Part shown: piece by piece, positions 11,936 through 24,445 of the stretch
Layout: every line of letters begins with the position of its first letter
Numbering within the stretch: the stretch's first letter is position 1
Assembly (NCBI GenBank): GCA_036426205.1
Contig: CM071568.1
Coordinates: forward strand, 123,414,945 to 123,478,944
Reading direction: 5' to 3'
DNA from: Ascaphus truei
Taxonomy: Eukaryota; Chordata; Amphibia; Anura; Ascaphidae
DNA: 64,000 bases
Made by a program: the position numbers and the translations under genes
Notes under the pieces: generated by a model
Database searches by the model: none
What the model was told of the DNA's origin: nothing
Seen by the model: only the letters and a program-made list of their open reading frames with translations

Positions 11936-12650
11936 TTATTTTGTTACTACAGACTGAAGTACTATGCGACCAAAGCTTGTGTTTGTTGAGGCCTGAATGT
12001 CCAGCCTATAGTATTTTATAAATGTGTTAAATGACCATATGGCTGCCTTGCAGATCTGTGCAGGTGATAAAAACGCCTGTAATCTGGCCATGGCCCTTTT
12101 TGAATGAGCCTTTAGACTTGGGTGGATTTTCTCCTTTTTGTTCATATGCTTTCCTTATGTACTGTATAATAGGATCCATATTGTTGCCTTGGATGATGTT
12201 TGTCCAGTCCTGGGTCCTTTTATACCTTGCACCTGATTGATATAGGAATTGAAACATCTCACCACATAGAGATTGTATAATACTTCCTCTTGTTTCCTGG
12301 TTTTTGCCAAAATGAGGGAATTACAATTTCTTGGTTAACGTGAAATTGAGGTATCACTTTAGGAAAACAATGGTAAACTGGTTACATGGCTGCCTTACCC
12401 TGGTGAATGAGAAGGAACGGTCCCTGGCAAGATAGAGCTTGTAACTTTCCCACTCACCTTGCTGACGTTATGGCTATGAATAACGCTATCTTCCATGTCA
12501 ATAGTTTCAAAGGTATTTGATGTACAGGTTCAAAACAGGGCATCCAGAACCAGAGACAGGTCCCATGATGGAACGCTACTCCTGATTTGTGGTCTTAATC
12601 TTTTGACTACTTGGAAGAAATGAATCATGAGTCTCTCAGCTGCTAGATTT
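11936..12650 (-). pseudogene. DIRS-like tyrosine recombinase relic
   Basis: On the minus strand, fragments of a DIRS-1-type tyrosine recombinase follow one another. A P-S-W-D-L-S-L-V-L-D-A-L block lies near 12600. An I-A-I-T-S-A-R block, which holds the first catalytic Arg in this family, lies near 12470. The C-terminal block is near 12000-12140 (S-P-A-Q-I-C-K-A-A-I-W-S-F-N-T-F-I-K-Y, then A-S-T-N-T-S-F-G-R-I-V-L-Q). Stops and frameshifts separate them, so the gene is dead. The RT/RNase H part of the same element lies at 13577-14290, beyond an inserted hAT-type element. Confidence 0.75.
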
Positions 12651-12860
12651 CTCTTTCTAGTAGTGCTGATAATGCATCTACTTGCACTTTAATTAATTCA
12701 GTCCTCTGTAAAAACCTTTTTTCATAAACTGTACAATGTCACCGAGGTTGGTGAGAATAAATTGTGTTTGTTTTTCACACCTGTCCCTGAAACAAAGATA
12801 AATTCTATAGGAGCCAGTTGATGTCAACTTTTTTTATTGCTTCTAACAGTCTGTATAGTT

Positions 12861-13568
12861 CGGGGGTCTGCAACCTTTCAAGGATGGAGAGCCATTTTAT
12901 AAAAAAAAACATTTTAAAAAGTAATTGTCCAAAAATATTGTGACAGCTGCAACACATGTATGAACCCCCACAAACACATACACATAATGTACACACACTA
13001 ATAGGTATATACTGTATAAGGATTAACATACGACAAACTTACTTTAATCAGAATTACAGCAAAGAAAAAATATGTGGGGGAATAAAATGCATCTCCCAAG
13101 AATAAGTCCCGTAATTTAGCTTTTTCCATTATTTTTCCGTGCAAAACAGTCATTTTCAAATACACAATACATACATATAGCCTCTCTCCTCACTGTCCTG
13201 GGTTGCTGCTCCCCAACTCCTGCCTCTCTCCCTTACTGTCCTGCTCTTGGTTGTGGGGGGAGTGGGGCAGTGAGGGCCAGGCCAGCGCTGGTCGGACCTC
13301 TTGTTGCCATCCGGCATCTCCCCAGCTGCTGCATACCTCCTGCACTGTCCCACGCCGGGCCTCTCTGACGTTGGTGCGCACCAGCTTGAGAGGTCCGGCG
13401 TGGGACAGTGCAGGAGGCATGCCAGCAGCTGGGGAGATGCCAGATGGCAACAAGAGGACCGACCAGCGCTGGCCTCGCAGCCAAGAGCAGCACAGTGAGG
13501 AGAGCCGCATGTAGGTGCTGAAATAGCCACATGTAGGTGCTGAAAGAGCCGCAGGTTACCTACCTCTG
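12861..13568. mobile_element. hAT-type element with a large central palindrome, in DIRS
   Basis: It starts CGGGGGTCTGCAACC and ends GGTTACCTACCTCTG. The 8-bp flanks gtatagtt (12853-12860) and gtatagtc (13569-13576) differ once. The interior holds two near-complementary arms (about 13271-13370 and 13380-13480: TCTTGTTGCCATC...GCCAGATGGCAACAAGA), making a hairpin of some 200 bp. Related fragments lie at 35.9, 51.6 and 54.6 kb. It interrupts the DIRS element. Confidence 0.75.
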
Positions 13569-13576
13569 GTATAGTC

Positions 13577-14290
13577 CAAATCTCAACATCCTTTGTATTT
13601 TAGGACTTTCCACTCAATCTCCAAGCCTGTCTATTGCCATGTTTAGAAGATGGGTCTCTTTGGCCAACATGGCACAATCGTATCACCTCTGCTTGGTCAT
13701 TTATTATTTTCCTCAATATCTTTGTAATAAGGAGGGATTGGAGGAAAGAGATATGCCAGTTTAAAATACCATTTGAAGCGGAGGTCATCTGTCTGCATCA
13801 CACAGGGGGATATAATCGCCTCGTGCAGTAACAGTCCACCTTTTTGTTGTGATATGTGGTTCTCAGGTCTACTTTGGGTTGACCCCAACACTTCACTATT
13901 TCGTGAAAATGCTTGGCTGTTAAAGGCCCATTCTCCAGGGTGCATTATGTTGCGACAGAGATAACCTGCTGTCGGGTTTTTTGGCCCGTGTGTGTGTGTG
14001 TATAGATATTTGCGATGCAGCCTTCTGCCCATGACAGGATTTCTGATGTCAATTTCATCAGTCTTCCACGCTTTGTTGCTCCTGGTTTGGCTATATACTT
14101 TACCATGGTGCGGTTGTCGGACCACATTTGTATATTTCCACGCCTTATTTGTTTTTGGAATGCTTCCAGCGCTTTCTGAACCGCCTTGAGCTCTAGCAGA
14201 TTTGTTGGTAAATGCTGTTTTGCTGACCGAGTACCTTGTGCCACTAGATTGATGTAACGTATGTCCTAAACAGATTTTGGACATTCTTTC
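13577..14290 (-). pseudogene. DIRS-like RNase H and downstream region relic
   Basis: Minus-strand frames give an RNase H-like domain with L-P-T-N-L-L-E-L-K-A-V-Q-K-A-L-E-A-F, then S-D-N-R-T-M-V-K-Y-I and L-T-S-E-I-L-S-W-A-E. The usual DIRS continuation, F-K-L-A-Y-L-F-P-P-I-P, follows. Order and spacing match DIRS polyproteins. A (CA)n expansion interrupts the frame near 13989-14002. The reverse transcriptase is missing; a Penelope-like fragment begins at about 14345 instead. Confidence 0.8.
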
Positions 14291-14344
14291 ACCATCTAGT
14301 TCGTCTCGTGTGCGTCAGTGTAATTATATACATATTATCATTCT

Positions 14345-14800
14345 ATAATTTAGTACTAAAGGATTTTGAATCCTTGTGCCCAAAACCACCTAGATTCAAT
14401 CCCAATCTTTCTAGATCAGAACTGGAGGCATTGGGCATTCTTAAAAATAGTGACCAAATCATTATTAGACAGTACGACAAGGGGGAGGCATTGTCATCCA
14501 GGACAGACAAGCCAACCTAGTGGAGGCACATATACTCCTGGGTGACGTTACCTCCTACTCTAATCTTGTCAGAAGATCCCACAGTCCATTTTCAAAATCT
14601 ATATAAAAAGGGCTATTGCTAAAAGCTAAGCAGCGGAGTTATATCGAAGTCTGAATTTACATTTTTATTCTTTGAACATCCTAGGACCCCTATTTTTTAC
14701 CTTTTACCCAAAGTTCACAAGTTTTTGCTAGATCCCCTGGAAGACCCATTATCTCTGGAGTGGAGTCAATGACGTCTGGCTTATCCCAATATGTTGATTT
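14345..14800 (+). pseudogene. Penelope-like reverse transcriptase fragment
   Basis: Frames on the plus strand contain, in order, L-S-R-S-E-L-E-A-L followed by I-I-I-R-Q-Y-D-K-G-E-A, P-R-T-P-I-F-Y-L-L-P-K-V-H-K, P-G-R-P-I-I-S-G-V and M-T-S-G-L-S-Q-Y-V-D. This is the arrangement at the start of Penelope-like element reverse transcriptases. At least two frameshifts and several stops break it. After 14800 the similarity ends abruptly. Confidence 0.75.
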
Positions 14801-16043
14801 TTTTTTCTCCCACAGTACCGTCTCGGTTGCAATCTATCCGCCGCCGTCACCACCACCACCCAAAGATAAAACGTAGACAAAATCTGTATCTGCCAGAGTC
14901 TAATGGTCCATGTTTATTAAAGAAAAACTATGTACTGAACACAAAAATATGTTGTAGAAAAAGGTGTCTAAAAATGTAAATACTCTCTACAAAGCGTACA
15001 ACAGTTCAGAGCCCAAAACGTTACTTATTCAAATTTGGCTTTAATATGATAAAATACAGTGCTTTGATTACAGAAAAGATTACTGCAAGAACATACAATA
15101 AATGCAGAATAGTTTCTTAAAATAAAGGATAAACATATACAAAATCCCTGTAAAGTAAATTACAATACAGTTCGTTACCATATGTCAGAGGTTCTTCTCA
15201 GAGAAGTCACTGGTGTAGAAAAGAAAAATTCACGTTTTGATCCCAAAACACACCTCTATTGATATCTAATTTTCTATTCAAACATGTCAACGTTTATGCC
15301 CAGACCTTCTGCATTGAAATACACACAACACTCACCCATCGTAAATCAGCTACTTGATTGACATTTACGACTTGAAAGGAAAAAAATGCTCTTGCGACGT
15401 TTAAATGTTGTCAGAGTATATAAAAGGCCTCATAAATTTGTGGCCATAATACTTAGACACACATGAGTCATATCAATTGGTTCATGCCTAAATTTTAGCG
15501 ACAACTGGATATCTGTCCCTTACCGCCTGCTAAACACAAAGGGTTTGGCCTTATGGCATTTTGTATGACTATCTATTTGTTATTCTACAGAATAACTATC
15601 ATCCCATGATATCCTATATTTAATATAGCCCTCAGACTGTGGTGACCTGTTTGTCACCTCCCTCTGTGATGCACAGGGGATATTTCAAGAATGTAAGGCT
15701 TTCTTTGAGGCCGACAGCGCATTATCTGACTATCGTTTACAGCCTTTCAAACTATACATTTTTCACTTTGTGGGCCATCAGTGATAGCCCCCAGGTTAAA
15801 CCTTATATCTAGAACACAGACACAAGACGGGTCTTGACCCGTCCTAAAAGACAATGCTTGTATTTTTAAACACCAGTTGTAACCAAACGTTAACCCCCGA
15901 GTAGCAGATTGAGTAAAATATTTAGTATCCCCTGCCATTTCTATTACATCAATAATTTTTTTTTTTTTTTTTTTTTTTAAACAAGTTAAAATATGCATTT
16001 ATTTTACCAAGGGGTAAGTGACTTGAACTTCTTGATACCCTAT

Positions 16044-16123
16044 AAGGGGATATATATAATAAGTATATATATATATATATTATAATATAAATATATATAT
16101 ATATATATTAGTATATATATATA

Positions 16124-16154
<31 letters not shown>

Positions 16155-16183
16155 GATATATATATATATAATATATATATTAC
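16044..16183. repeat. (AT)n microsatellite
   Basis: A long run of TA/AT dinucleotides with occasional interruptions. It is strongly self-complementary. Confidence 0.9.
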
Positions 16184-17388
16184 ACATACATACTGTACAA
16201 CACACATGAAGCACAATTTCATCTGACGACTTTAATGGGATAACGGTTCAGACAGCTGCAATAATTAGAAGTTACCACCCCTAAAAGTGGTCCTCGATTT
16301 TGCAGAGAGACTATTATGTGAAACAGCCACCGATACTGTATATTAGTTTATGATAAAGCTGCAGTAGGACGAATTTTGCAATAAACCTGGGACAAGGAGT
16401 TATCAAGTACAATTCCCCATATATTCCAATGCACTGTCATGTGCTTGTGTATAAACACCGTAAACACTGATGTCACCGGTCAAGCTTTGATTTTCCCAAC
16501 GGCGTGAAATATATTACTAGATGAGCAGAAAAAAGTAGCAAGACTGTCACATGCTGACATAAATCAATCGGCAATCAACAATATAAAAATGATGTTGAAC
16601 GTGTGCCAATTGTAGCTAGTTCAAACAAATAAACTCAAAATAAACAGAACAAGGTTACCTGACCATTTTCTTACAAAGAAACAATGATTTCAAACAATGA
16701 AGAGAACAAATTTTATTTGGTGTGTAACAGCTGTGGCTGCAGAATATTGTAGATTTTAAGTACTGTAGGTATCACTTTAAATAGATTTATATAAGGGGGT
16801 TATTAAAACTTAACTTAAAAAATAAAAAAATAAATCATAGGTGAGTGTTGTTAAATATTATAGCACTCTCCCTACAGAGGACAGAAGAAATGACTAGCTC
16901 AAATCTCTTAATCAAGTCAATATTATAGTAACAAGTGCTTTGAAGGCAAAGTTTAGTTCATATACAAAAATGTTATAATAAAGTATTCTTATATTACCAG
17001 TAGCCCATACATAATATATATAAGAATATATAATTTTTTTTTTTTTTTTTTATGGCCTCAGTGTCCAAGTTGAAACATACTTTTTTTGTAGTACCACTTA
17101 GAGTAATGCAGTTGCAAAAGCACGTATGTGAAGGAGCAGGTGACGCAGAGACATGTTATATGGCATCAACTGCAAAGATATGGTGCTTTATTTACACAGT
17201 CAATAGACACAAACTTTCATGTGTTTTGTATTTATTACTACATTTCATTTGCTGTATTCAAATATGGTTTGAGGACATGGTTTGAAAGGTGAAGACATTA
17301 TATTTTCTTCACTTGGTCTTTTAAAACATGATTGCGCACAAAAAGGAACCAGAATTCCCCACACATAGTAACAAAAAAACCTTAGTAC

Positions 17389-18547
17389 TGCACACCCCCT
17401 TTCCCTATGCCTAAGGGAAACCGTGGGCGACTACACATGCTGCTAGTACCTGTACGCTCACAGGAGGCCCGAGCCTCCATTCTGGAGCTTGGGGTGAGCT
17501 CTTTTATAGTGCAGCGCCTCCACCATAGAAAGTCCCAGAGTGTTGGCAGGATGACTCCTCATAGGAACCAATACAAATCAGTAAAACAATATCACATAGA
17601 GATAGACAGATAAAAATCGGTTTTACGTAATAGTACATTGGCATATACCACACTCAATACAAGAGAAATATATAATGCAATAGTCCCTACCTGAGGTGTT
17701 TCCCCCAAAGAGTACTGAGGGTGCACCTTGGGCACCCTATAACCACTATGTTCACCACAAGCAATACCACAAGGGTGAGGTAGTAGGTGTGCATACCTCC
17801 TGTGAGTGTAGGTGCAATGTTGGTACTTCACTGTCACAGGCACTGACCAGGGAGGAATAATGAGGAGTGGATGCTGGATTTTTGGTCCCAGCAGCGGGGC
17901 GGCCTCAAAACACAATACCCTCCACACCTATACGAGTGGTTTCGGTGCAATCTACCAGAGCCCAGGGGTCTACGGGCACTTTCTTGCGCAATGCAGTCTT
18001 GTCCAAGGTCACGGTCTACCGTGTGGTACGTTGTCCACCAGTTCTGCAGTAGTGAGGCTGTTGTGTAGTTCTAACAGGGCAGGGTGGCCCCATCTCGGGG
18101 CGCTTCCCTTACAATACGTGAAATATATGGCTAAGGCTACCTGGGCCTACTAGGAAGGCAAGATCTGGGCCTATCAGGAGAGCTAACTGGCTCCGCTGGC
18201 CACTACCTTCCTCACTTGGCTTCCCTCCGTCAGGGACTGCAGGAGGTCACTTGATACCCACAGAGGATATCCGGCTTCAAAAAACGGCGCTTAGCATCTA
18301 CATCAGTATGAGCTTGGGAACAACCCAGGTGTCTTCTATCACCCCCCCCCCCACCCTCGAGGATCTGGGGAATTGTAGTTTCCACCGGTACGGTGCAGAG
18401 TATCAAAGAGTGGCTATGCAGCTCGCGCCGACACTGCAATGCGCAAAAATGGCCAACCCCAACCAATCTCACAACGGTGGAGCTCCGCAGACAGGATGAA
18501 CAGGGAAGCAGTTCCCGCCACGAGCCGGGTAGGGGGACTCCGCTACA
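17389..18547. mobile_element. LTR-like repeat, same family as 1145-3056
   Basis: It shares the CTCACAGGAGGCCCGAGCCTCC block with the solo LTR at 1145-3056, and the GTAGGGGGACTCCGCTACA end corresponds to that LTR's terminus. The left end (about TGCACACCCCC) and the target duplication are not certain. It is non-coding. Confidence 0.5.
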
Positions 18548-20019
18548 CATGCCATAGGATGGAGGGGGGAGAAAAAAAAAAAAAAAAAAAATCACATTTG
18601 ACTAGATAGTCAAGGATTTGTAAAACTAAAAAAATAAAAAATTTGTTTATAATAGATTACAGTTTCCCTGTACTCAAAATCGTGTACAGCACCCTAACAA
18701 AGAAAAATTAATGGAAAGTAGGCTTTGCAAATTTAGATTTGGAAAGTGTTGTGGTGTCAGGCATATAATATATACAATTTCTTGTAAATCGGCAGATATA
18801 AAAGTTGAACACTAATGCACAGGGGTGTTGCACCAGGAAAAAACTTTTACCCAGACGGACCACTGCGAGATATGCAAGCGTTGGTAAAGGTTAGGGATTA
18901 TGGATACAGTGGATCCCTTGTTCAGTGACCCAGTCTACGGCTGGGATTGAGTATCGGTTTATTTTGCTTGGATGAGCAAGAGGACTTTTTTTTCGACGGA
19001 ACGTACTACATATGAGGGAGGTGGAAAACTGGCTTTAAAAGGCTAGTCCCCAAAACAATAGCCCCCTCTTATGGACAGTTTCGTTTTCCTAAGCATCCTA
19101 CAGATTGTCTTGCATTCAAGTGTGTTTTATAGTTATAACACACGATAAGTATCCAGTGGTATCTTCATTAGATGTGTTTATCTGTAGTGTTCCCTGGCCC
19201 CATTTCCAACTTTGAGCTCAGAGGTTGCGGAGTGGAGTCGTTAGGACTTCTTTTGAGCGATCACCGGAATATTGTTTCATGTAGGTAATCGTTCTCGTGA
19301 TTGGGTCTTACACTGATGGCAATTAGAGGATTTTTTCAGTAGGATGAGTTGCAGTTATTTATTAGAGAGCTGTGGGTAACCCTTCCCTTATACTGGTAAT
19401 ACTTTTGAGAATCAGGTGTGAGATTCTCTCTACCCCCCCCACCCCTATGCACCATTTTTTTTTTTTTTAACCTAAAGCAATATTTTACATAGTTACGTTT
19501 CAAAAATAGAAAGAAACTACATACTTATAGATCATAGCCCTAACACTCCACAAATAACTGCTCACTAACATACCGTTACCTATATCAGTAACCGATATAT
19601 TTTTACAAAAGTTTGATTAAAACATCCAGAAAGCGAATAATAGTGCAACAATAATCAGAGGGAATAGCGAGGGACGGGAAGAGAGAACAGGACTGAGAAA
19701 TATGCCTAAAACACTCCTCTATAAAAAACAAAACACCACATGGGTAAAATACAGTACCTGTGATACACCGAGATACTTGGGAAAATCACACTCTCCTCAA
19801 AAGCCACTTTTCAGGGTCTGGTAGAGAGGAGTAACACCAGTTAGGTAATGATTTCACCAACGTAAACATAAGTTCCTGTGTGAAACTAAGGAACTCTTGT
19901 AGAATATGCACTGCAGGGGGGCTGTGGGGGGGAGGGGGGGGAGGAGGACTGATCTTTTGATCATCTATCATCAGTAAAGGGTGTTATAGCCAATTGCAAT
20001 ACAGTTTCCGGGAGGAAAA

Positions 20020-20741
20020 CAAAATGACAAATTACTTGATTGGCTTTTAAATATACACAATGAGGCTTAACCGGAGTGAAGACATAAGAAGTAGTGATTG
20101 GAAGGTTGAATTCGCAAAAAGTCCCCAAAAAGCACTGGACAGCCTCACCAAAATGGAGGGAACTAAAAACGTTTAATGAAGACTACTAAAAAAAAGACGA
20201 ATAGGAATACGGACAAACAAAAAAAAACTGCTACATAACAACCCCTACGCGGTTTCAGGACCTTAGTGCCCTTTCTCAAGGGGAATAGTGGGGAGAATGA
20301 ATGTAAAGTATATAGTAGCCCCCCTGTATTGTTCGAACACACATCTGAACATGGTGATGTCTAGAAGTGTTTCACCTGTGTCTATGGATGCACCCATTAC
20401 TGACTAGTGAATAACAAAGATTGTGATATCAATTAGTAAATGAATCAATAAGTATGTCAAGAGGGACCAATATGGATAAGAAGTCTACTATGTAAATGAT
20501 ATTATTAAAAGCAATCCTAAGACAAAAATCTATGAGATGTGATACAGTCTATTGCAGAACAAAAAGGTAGGGAGGGGGATAAGTACAGAAAAGGAAAAAA
20601 CAATATAAAATAATAGCTAGCAGAGGTATGGATAAATATAGATATCTAATGACAAAGATTTAAACATGTAAAGCATTAAAATAAGCAACTGTCTTGTAAA
20701 GTAGCTTAAAGTTTAGATCACAAAGGCTAACAATAGAAAAC
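20020..20741 (-). mobile_element. Penelope-like 3' region, left of hAT insertion
   Basis: The minus-strand continuation of the Penelope-like C-terminus at 23928-24330. It carries a CCTTGAGAAAGGGCACTAAGG...GAAACCGCGTAGGGG motif at about 20245-20285 that resembles 3' tails seen elsewhere in the window. The join is inferred from the 8-bp duplication flanking the intervening element. Confidence 0.55.
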
Positions 20742-20749
20742 CTCTAGGG

Positions 20750-23700
20750 CAGGGCTTGCGCACAAACACGCGGCGCACGCCGGCCGCAAGCCAATATCTG
20801 CGTGGGCCGAGCGGACCCGGCGGGCGCGATCGGGCGCCAGTATTTATTAATTAAATAAATTTAAAAAAAAAAAAAAATTTTTTAAAGTTTAAATTTTTTT
20901 TTAAAGTTTAAAAAAGGGCGGCGAATCATCCCCAACCCTCCTCATTACGCCTCCACCCCCCCATACTTCGCCATCCACCCCAAAACGGGGAGGGTGTGTG
21001 AGTTAAAGACCGCCTTTATTACTTTGCCTGGTCTTTTTGTGGGTATACTACTTCCTCTATCTTTTGTTTTTTCTTTCATCGCTAACTGAAGATGGATGCG
21101 ACCGGTTGGGAGCAGAAGCAGATGAGGAGGATTTTGAGGATGCCGGGGACGTGGAGGGAATGGAGAGGTCAGAGCATGAGGGGGCGGGGGATTACTAGTT
21201 GCCGGGGAGAGGATTGTGCTGAAAGATTAGGTTTGGTTGATGCAATAGAGTGTGTGTGTCGTGTGGGTGTGTGGCGGAACAGTGAGTGGTGTGTGTGTGT
21301 ATATAGGGATTGGGTGGGGTGCTCTGGGGGGCAGAGAGTGAAAACAAAACTGGGCTGTGGGGAGAAAAACGGGCTGGTGTGTTGAAGAGCCCATGGGCGT
21401 TACGGGGGGGAGCCCCCGGGGGCTGTTGCTCATCCCCGACATTTCGAATTATTGCATCCAGTGAGGTTGGTTAGGTGTTGGGAAAAAAGGAAGGGTGATA
21501 AGACGGGGGTTGTTTTCCAGGGGGCCTCGGGGGAGCGGTTGAGGTCTGGCCCCCCTGGGTCGAGGACATCTACTAGGATGTGGGGGGGGATGAAATTCTT
21601 CTGAAAAAGTGGACATGTGTGCGGGGGCGGGTGGACTGAAATATGGGGGCGGGAGGGGCGTGACGGGGGGGGGGTTTGGGTGAGGTGGAAAGGTGAGGGG
21701 GGGGTGGTGAGGACATGTGGAGGGGGGGTGTGCTGGGCTGCTTGCAGTGAGGGGGGGTGGGGTCTGCTGACGGGAGGGTGGGTGGGCTGCTGAACATCGG
21801 GAGGAGGGGGGCTTGCTAGGCACTTGAGAGAGGGGGGGTTGGGCTGGCACTTGCTTTGAGGGGGGGTGGGGCTGCTGACATGTGAGGGGTGGGTTGGGAG
21901 CTGACATTTGTAGGGTGGGGGTGGGCTGCTGCAATGTGAGGGGGGGGGCGGCTGCTGACTGTGGAGGTGCCAGGGGGGGGGGGGAGTGAGTGAAGTGATT
22001 GTAAGTGAAACAAGTTGTTTGACGTTTTTCTGCCTTGCTTCCCAACAGGGAGTCGGAGAAGTTACAGTGTTTTGGGAGGGGGGGACGTGTCGGGGGGGAG
22101 TGCATTTCTTGTGAGGTTTGTGCAGGGGGGGTTGATTGAGGTCCGCTGTGAGTTTGCAGGCGGAGGGAAGAGAGTGTCATATTGAGGAAGAGGGGAAAGC
22201 CAAGAGAAAGAGTCGGCAAAGAGGGTTATATTGAGAGGAGGGGGATGGGAGAGGAGGTGGGAGGGAAGAGAGAGTGTCATTAGGGGGAGGGGGAGAAGAG
22301 TTGCGTGCCATCTCATCATAATTGAAGAGAGGGAGAGAGAGAGGACATTAGGCGAGCGCATAGATTTGAGAGGCCCCAGAGCTGATCGGGTAAGAGGTGG
22401 GACCAGAGATTGAATTAAGAAATGACGAGATGGGGAGAGACTGGATGCGTGGGAGCTCCCCAACTGAGGGGAGGAGGTAGTGGGAAGAATGGAGGGGAGG
22501 GGTGATTGAGTGGAGACTATACGCCCTGAGATGAGCTTTAATCTGTTTTCCCAGAGATCGTCCAGTTACTGTTGTGAGCGATTGATGGGAGGTTGAGACG
22601 CATGGGAACAACGGGTAGGGGTCTACGAGTGTTGAGGGGGGAGACCGCAGTTCGTACACGATGTTGATGGGGTAGGGGATGGCGATGAGTTGTTGCTGAA
22701 CGGTAGATTGATGTGGGGAAGATGAGCGGCGTTAGCGGGTTGACGAGGAGCTATGGGGTGGAATGTTGAAAGGCCTAGAGCATGATGGGACTGATGGGGA
22801 CGCCGGGCGTAGAGCGTGTCATTTTAGGGGAGGCGCGAGTCCGGGGGGTAGTAGTGGGTCATATTGAGGGGAGGGAGAGAGGTCATATTGAGGGGAGGGA
22901 CGGGAGATGGTGGAGATGATGTCAAATTGAGGGGAGGGGGAGAGTGTGTTAATATTGAGGGGAGGGGAAAAAAAGAGTAAGAGTAACAGAGTTGAAGGGA
23001 AGAGTTCATATTGAAGGGGAGGGAAGAAAGATGTCTATGGAGGAAGGGGTAGAGAGTGTCAATTGAGGGGAGGGAGAGAGAGCGTGTGAGAGGGGAGGTG
23101 TGATTATGTGAGGGGAGGGGAAGAGTAGTTTGGTCAATATTGAGGGGAGGGGGAAGATGTCTTTGGGGGAGGAGTGTACATATTGAGGGGGAGGGGAAGA
23201 ATGTCATATTGAGGGGAGGGGGGTGAGAGTGCATATTGAGGGGAGGGGGAGAAGAGGGGAGAGAGTCATTATGAGAGGAGGGCGGAGAGGTAGGGGTGTG
23301 ATTTAGGGGAAGAGGGAGTAGTGGTAGTCATAGTTGAGGGGAGGGAGAGGTTCAATTGATGGAGGGGGGAGTGCCAAGAGGCGGGGAGAAGTGTATTTGA
23401 GGGGAGTGGGAGATGGTCCATAGAGTGTGAGGGGAGATGTGTCATTTGAGGGGGAGGGGGCCGATGGGTCATATTGGAGGCGCGTAGGGGTCTAGAGGGA
23501 GGAAGAGTGTCATTGAGAAGGAGGGGAGCGAGGGTGTGTGTGATTAGGGAGGGGGAGAGGTGAGGAGATGGAGAGAGTTTATATAGGAGGAAGAGAGACA
23601 TGGGGGGGGATGTGACATGGGATGCTGACATGGGATGCTTACTTGGGGGGGGGGGCTGCTGACATGGAATGGGCTGGGGGGATGTGGAGGGGGTATTATG

Positions 23701-23919
23701 TTTTTGATGTGGAGGGGGGTATTGTGTGGGTGTATGAGAGATAGATGGGGAGTATCATAAAGGTTGATAGTGAGGGGTTCTGGGGGAGATGAGGATGATG
23801 ATGATGGAGACGTGCTGGAGGAGAGATGATGATGATGATGATGATTTAACCCGTGCGGCCCAAATTTTTTTTCCTTGGAGCAGTTCGGCCCTTCTCACTT
23901 TACGAGTTGGGCAGGCCTG
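20750..23919. mobile_element. 3.2-kb G-rich hAT-like element with perfect 8-bp duplication
   Basis: The ends CAGGGCTTGCGCAC and CAGGCCTGCCCAAC (right end reversed) are imperfect inverted repeats. A perfect 8-bp duplication ctctaggg lies at 20742-20749 and 23920-23927. Flanking sequence on both sides belongs to a Penelope-like element. The interior 21100-23780 is extremely G-rich and A/G-biased on the plus strand, with an irregular tandem motif (CATATTGAGGGGAGGG-like) from about 22840. Long proline-rich frames on the minus strand are composition artefacts. No transposase is visible, so it is non-autonomous. Confidence 0.75.
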
Positions 23920-23927
23920 CTCTAGGG

Positions 23928-24330
23928 GTAGTCAAAAATGCAATATACAAATGATAAATATGAGGACGGATGTGAACAGGCAGGAACATGATATCATACA
24001 TATGTTACAGGAAATGTTTGAGATCCCACTCTGTATTTAATCCCTTAGGAATTAATGTATCAAGGGTGAAGATCCAGTGGGCCTCTCTGCGGTAAAGTGT
24101 GGTAATTCTGTCACCGCCCCTGTAGTGTATGGTATCTGCTCTATTGCTAAACATCTAAAATTTGTTAAGGTCCCATTCTGACAAACCGGACGTTACCTCA
24201 ACTGTCACTTAACAGCGCTTTGTGGATCTATTAATTTCTCAATGAATTATGGGCTTATGATTGCAGTTGGATAAGTGATTCCATATTGGGCTGATTAATT
24301 GGGACTGTAGCATTATAAACTGCAACAGAT
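23928..24330 (-). pseudogene. Penelope-like element C-terminal coding relic
   Basis: On the minus strand the frames include R-F-x-x-I-E-Q-I-P-Y-T, then R-E-A-H-W-I-F-T-L-D-T-L-I-P-K-G-L-N. That is the conserved end of Penelope-like polyproteins, after the RT and near the GIY-YIG endonuclease region. Stops are present. The 3' tail continues at 20742 and below, across a 3.17-kb hAT-like insertion. Confidence 0.7.
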
Positions 24331-24414
24331 ATTGATCATAAAAGAGAGAGTCAGGATTCATTTAAATCAGCAGGAAGGAACTCCCATGGGGGAAGAGAGT
24401 AGCGGTGCACAACC

Positions 24415-24445
<31 letters not shown>

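Noticed and set aside
21449..23631. Several long proline/serine-rich minus-strand ORFs (256, 136, 133, 120 codons)
   Set aside because: They read through a G-rich array with almost no A/T for stop codons, in overlapping frames, inside a non-autonomous transposon.
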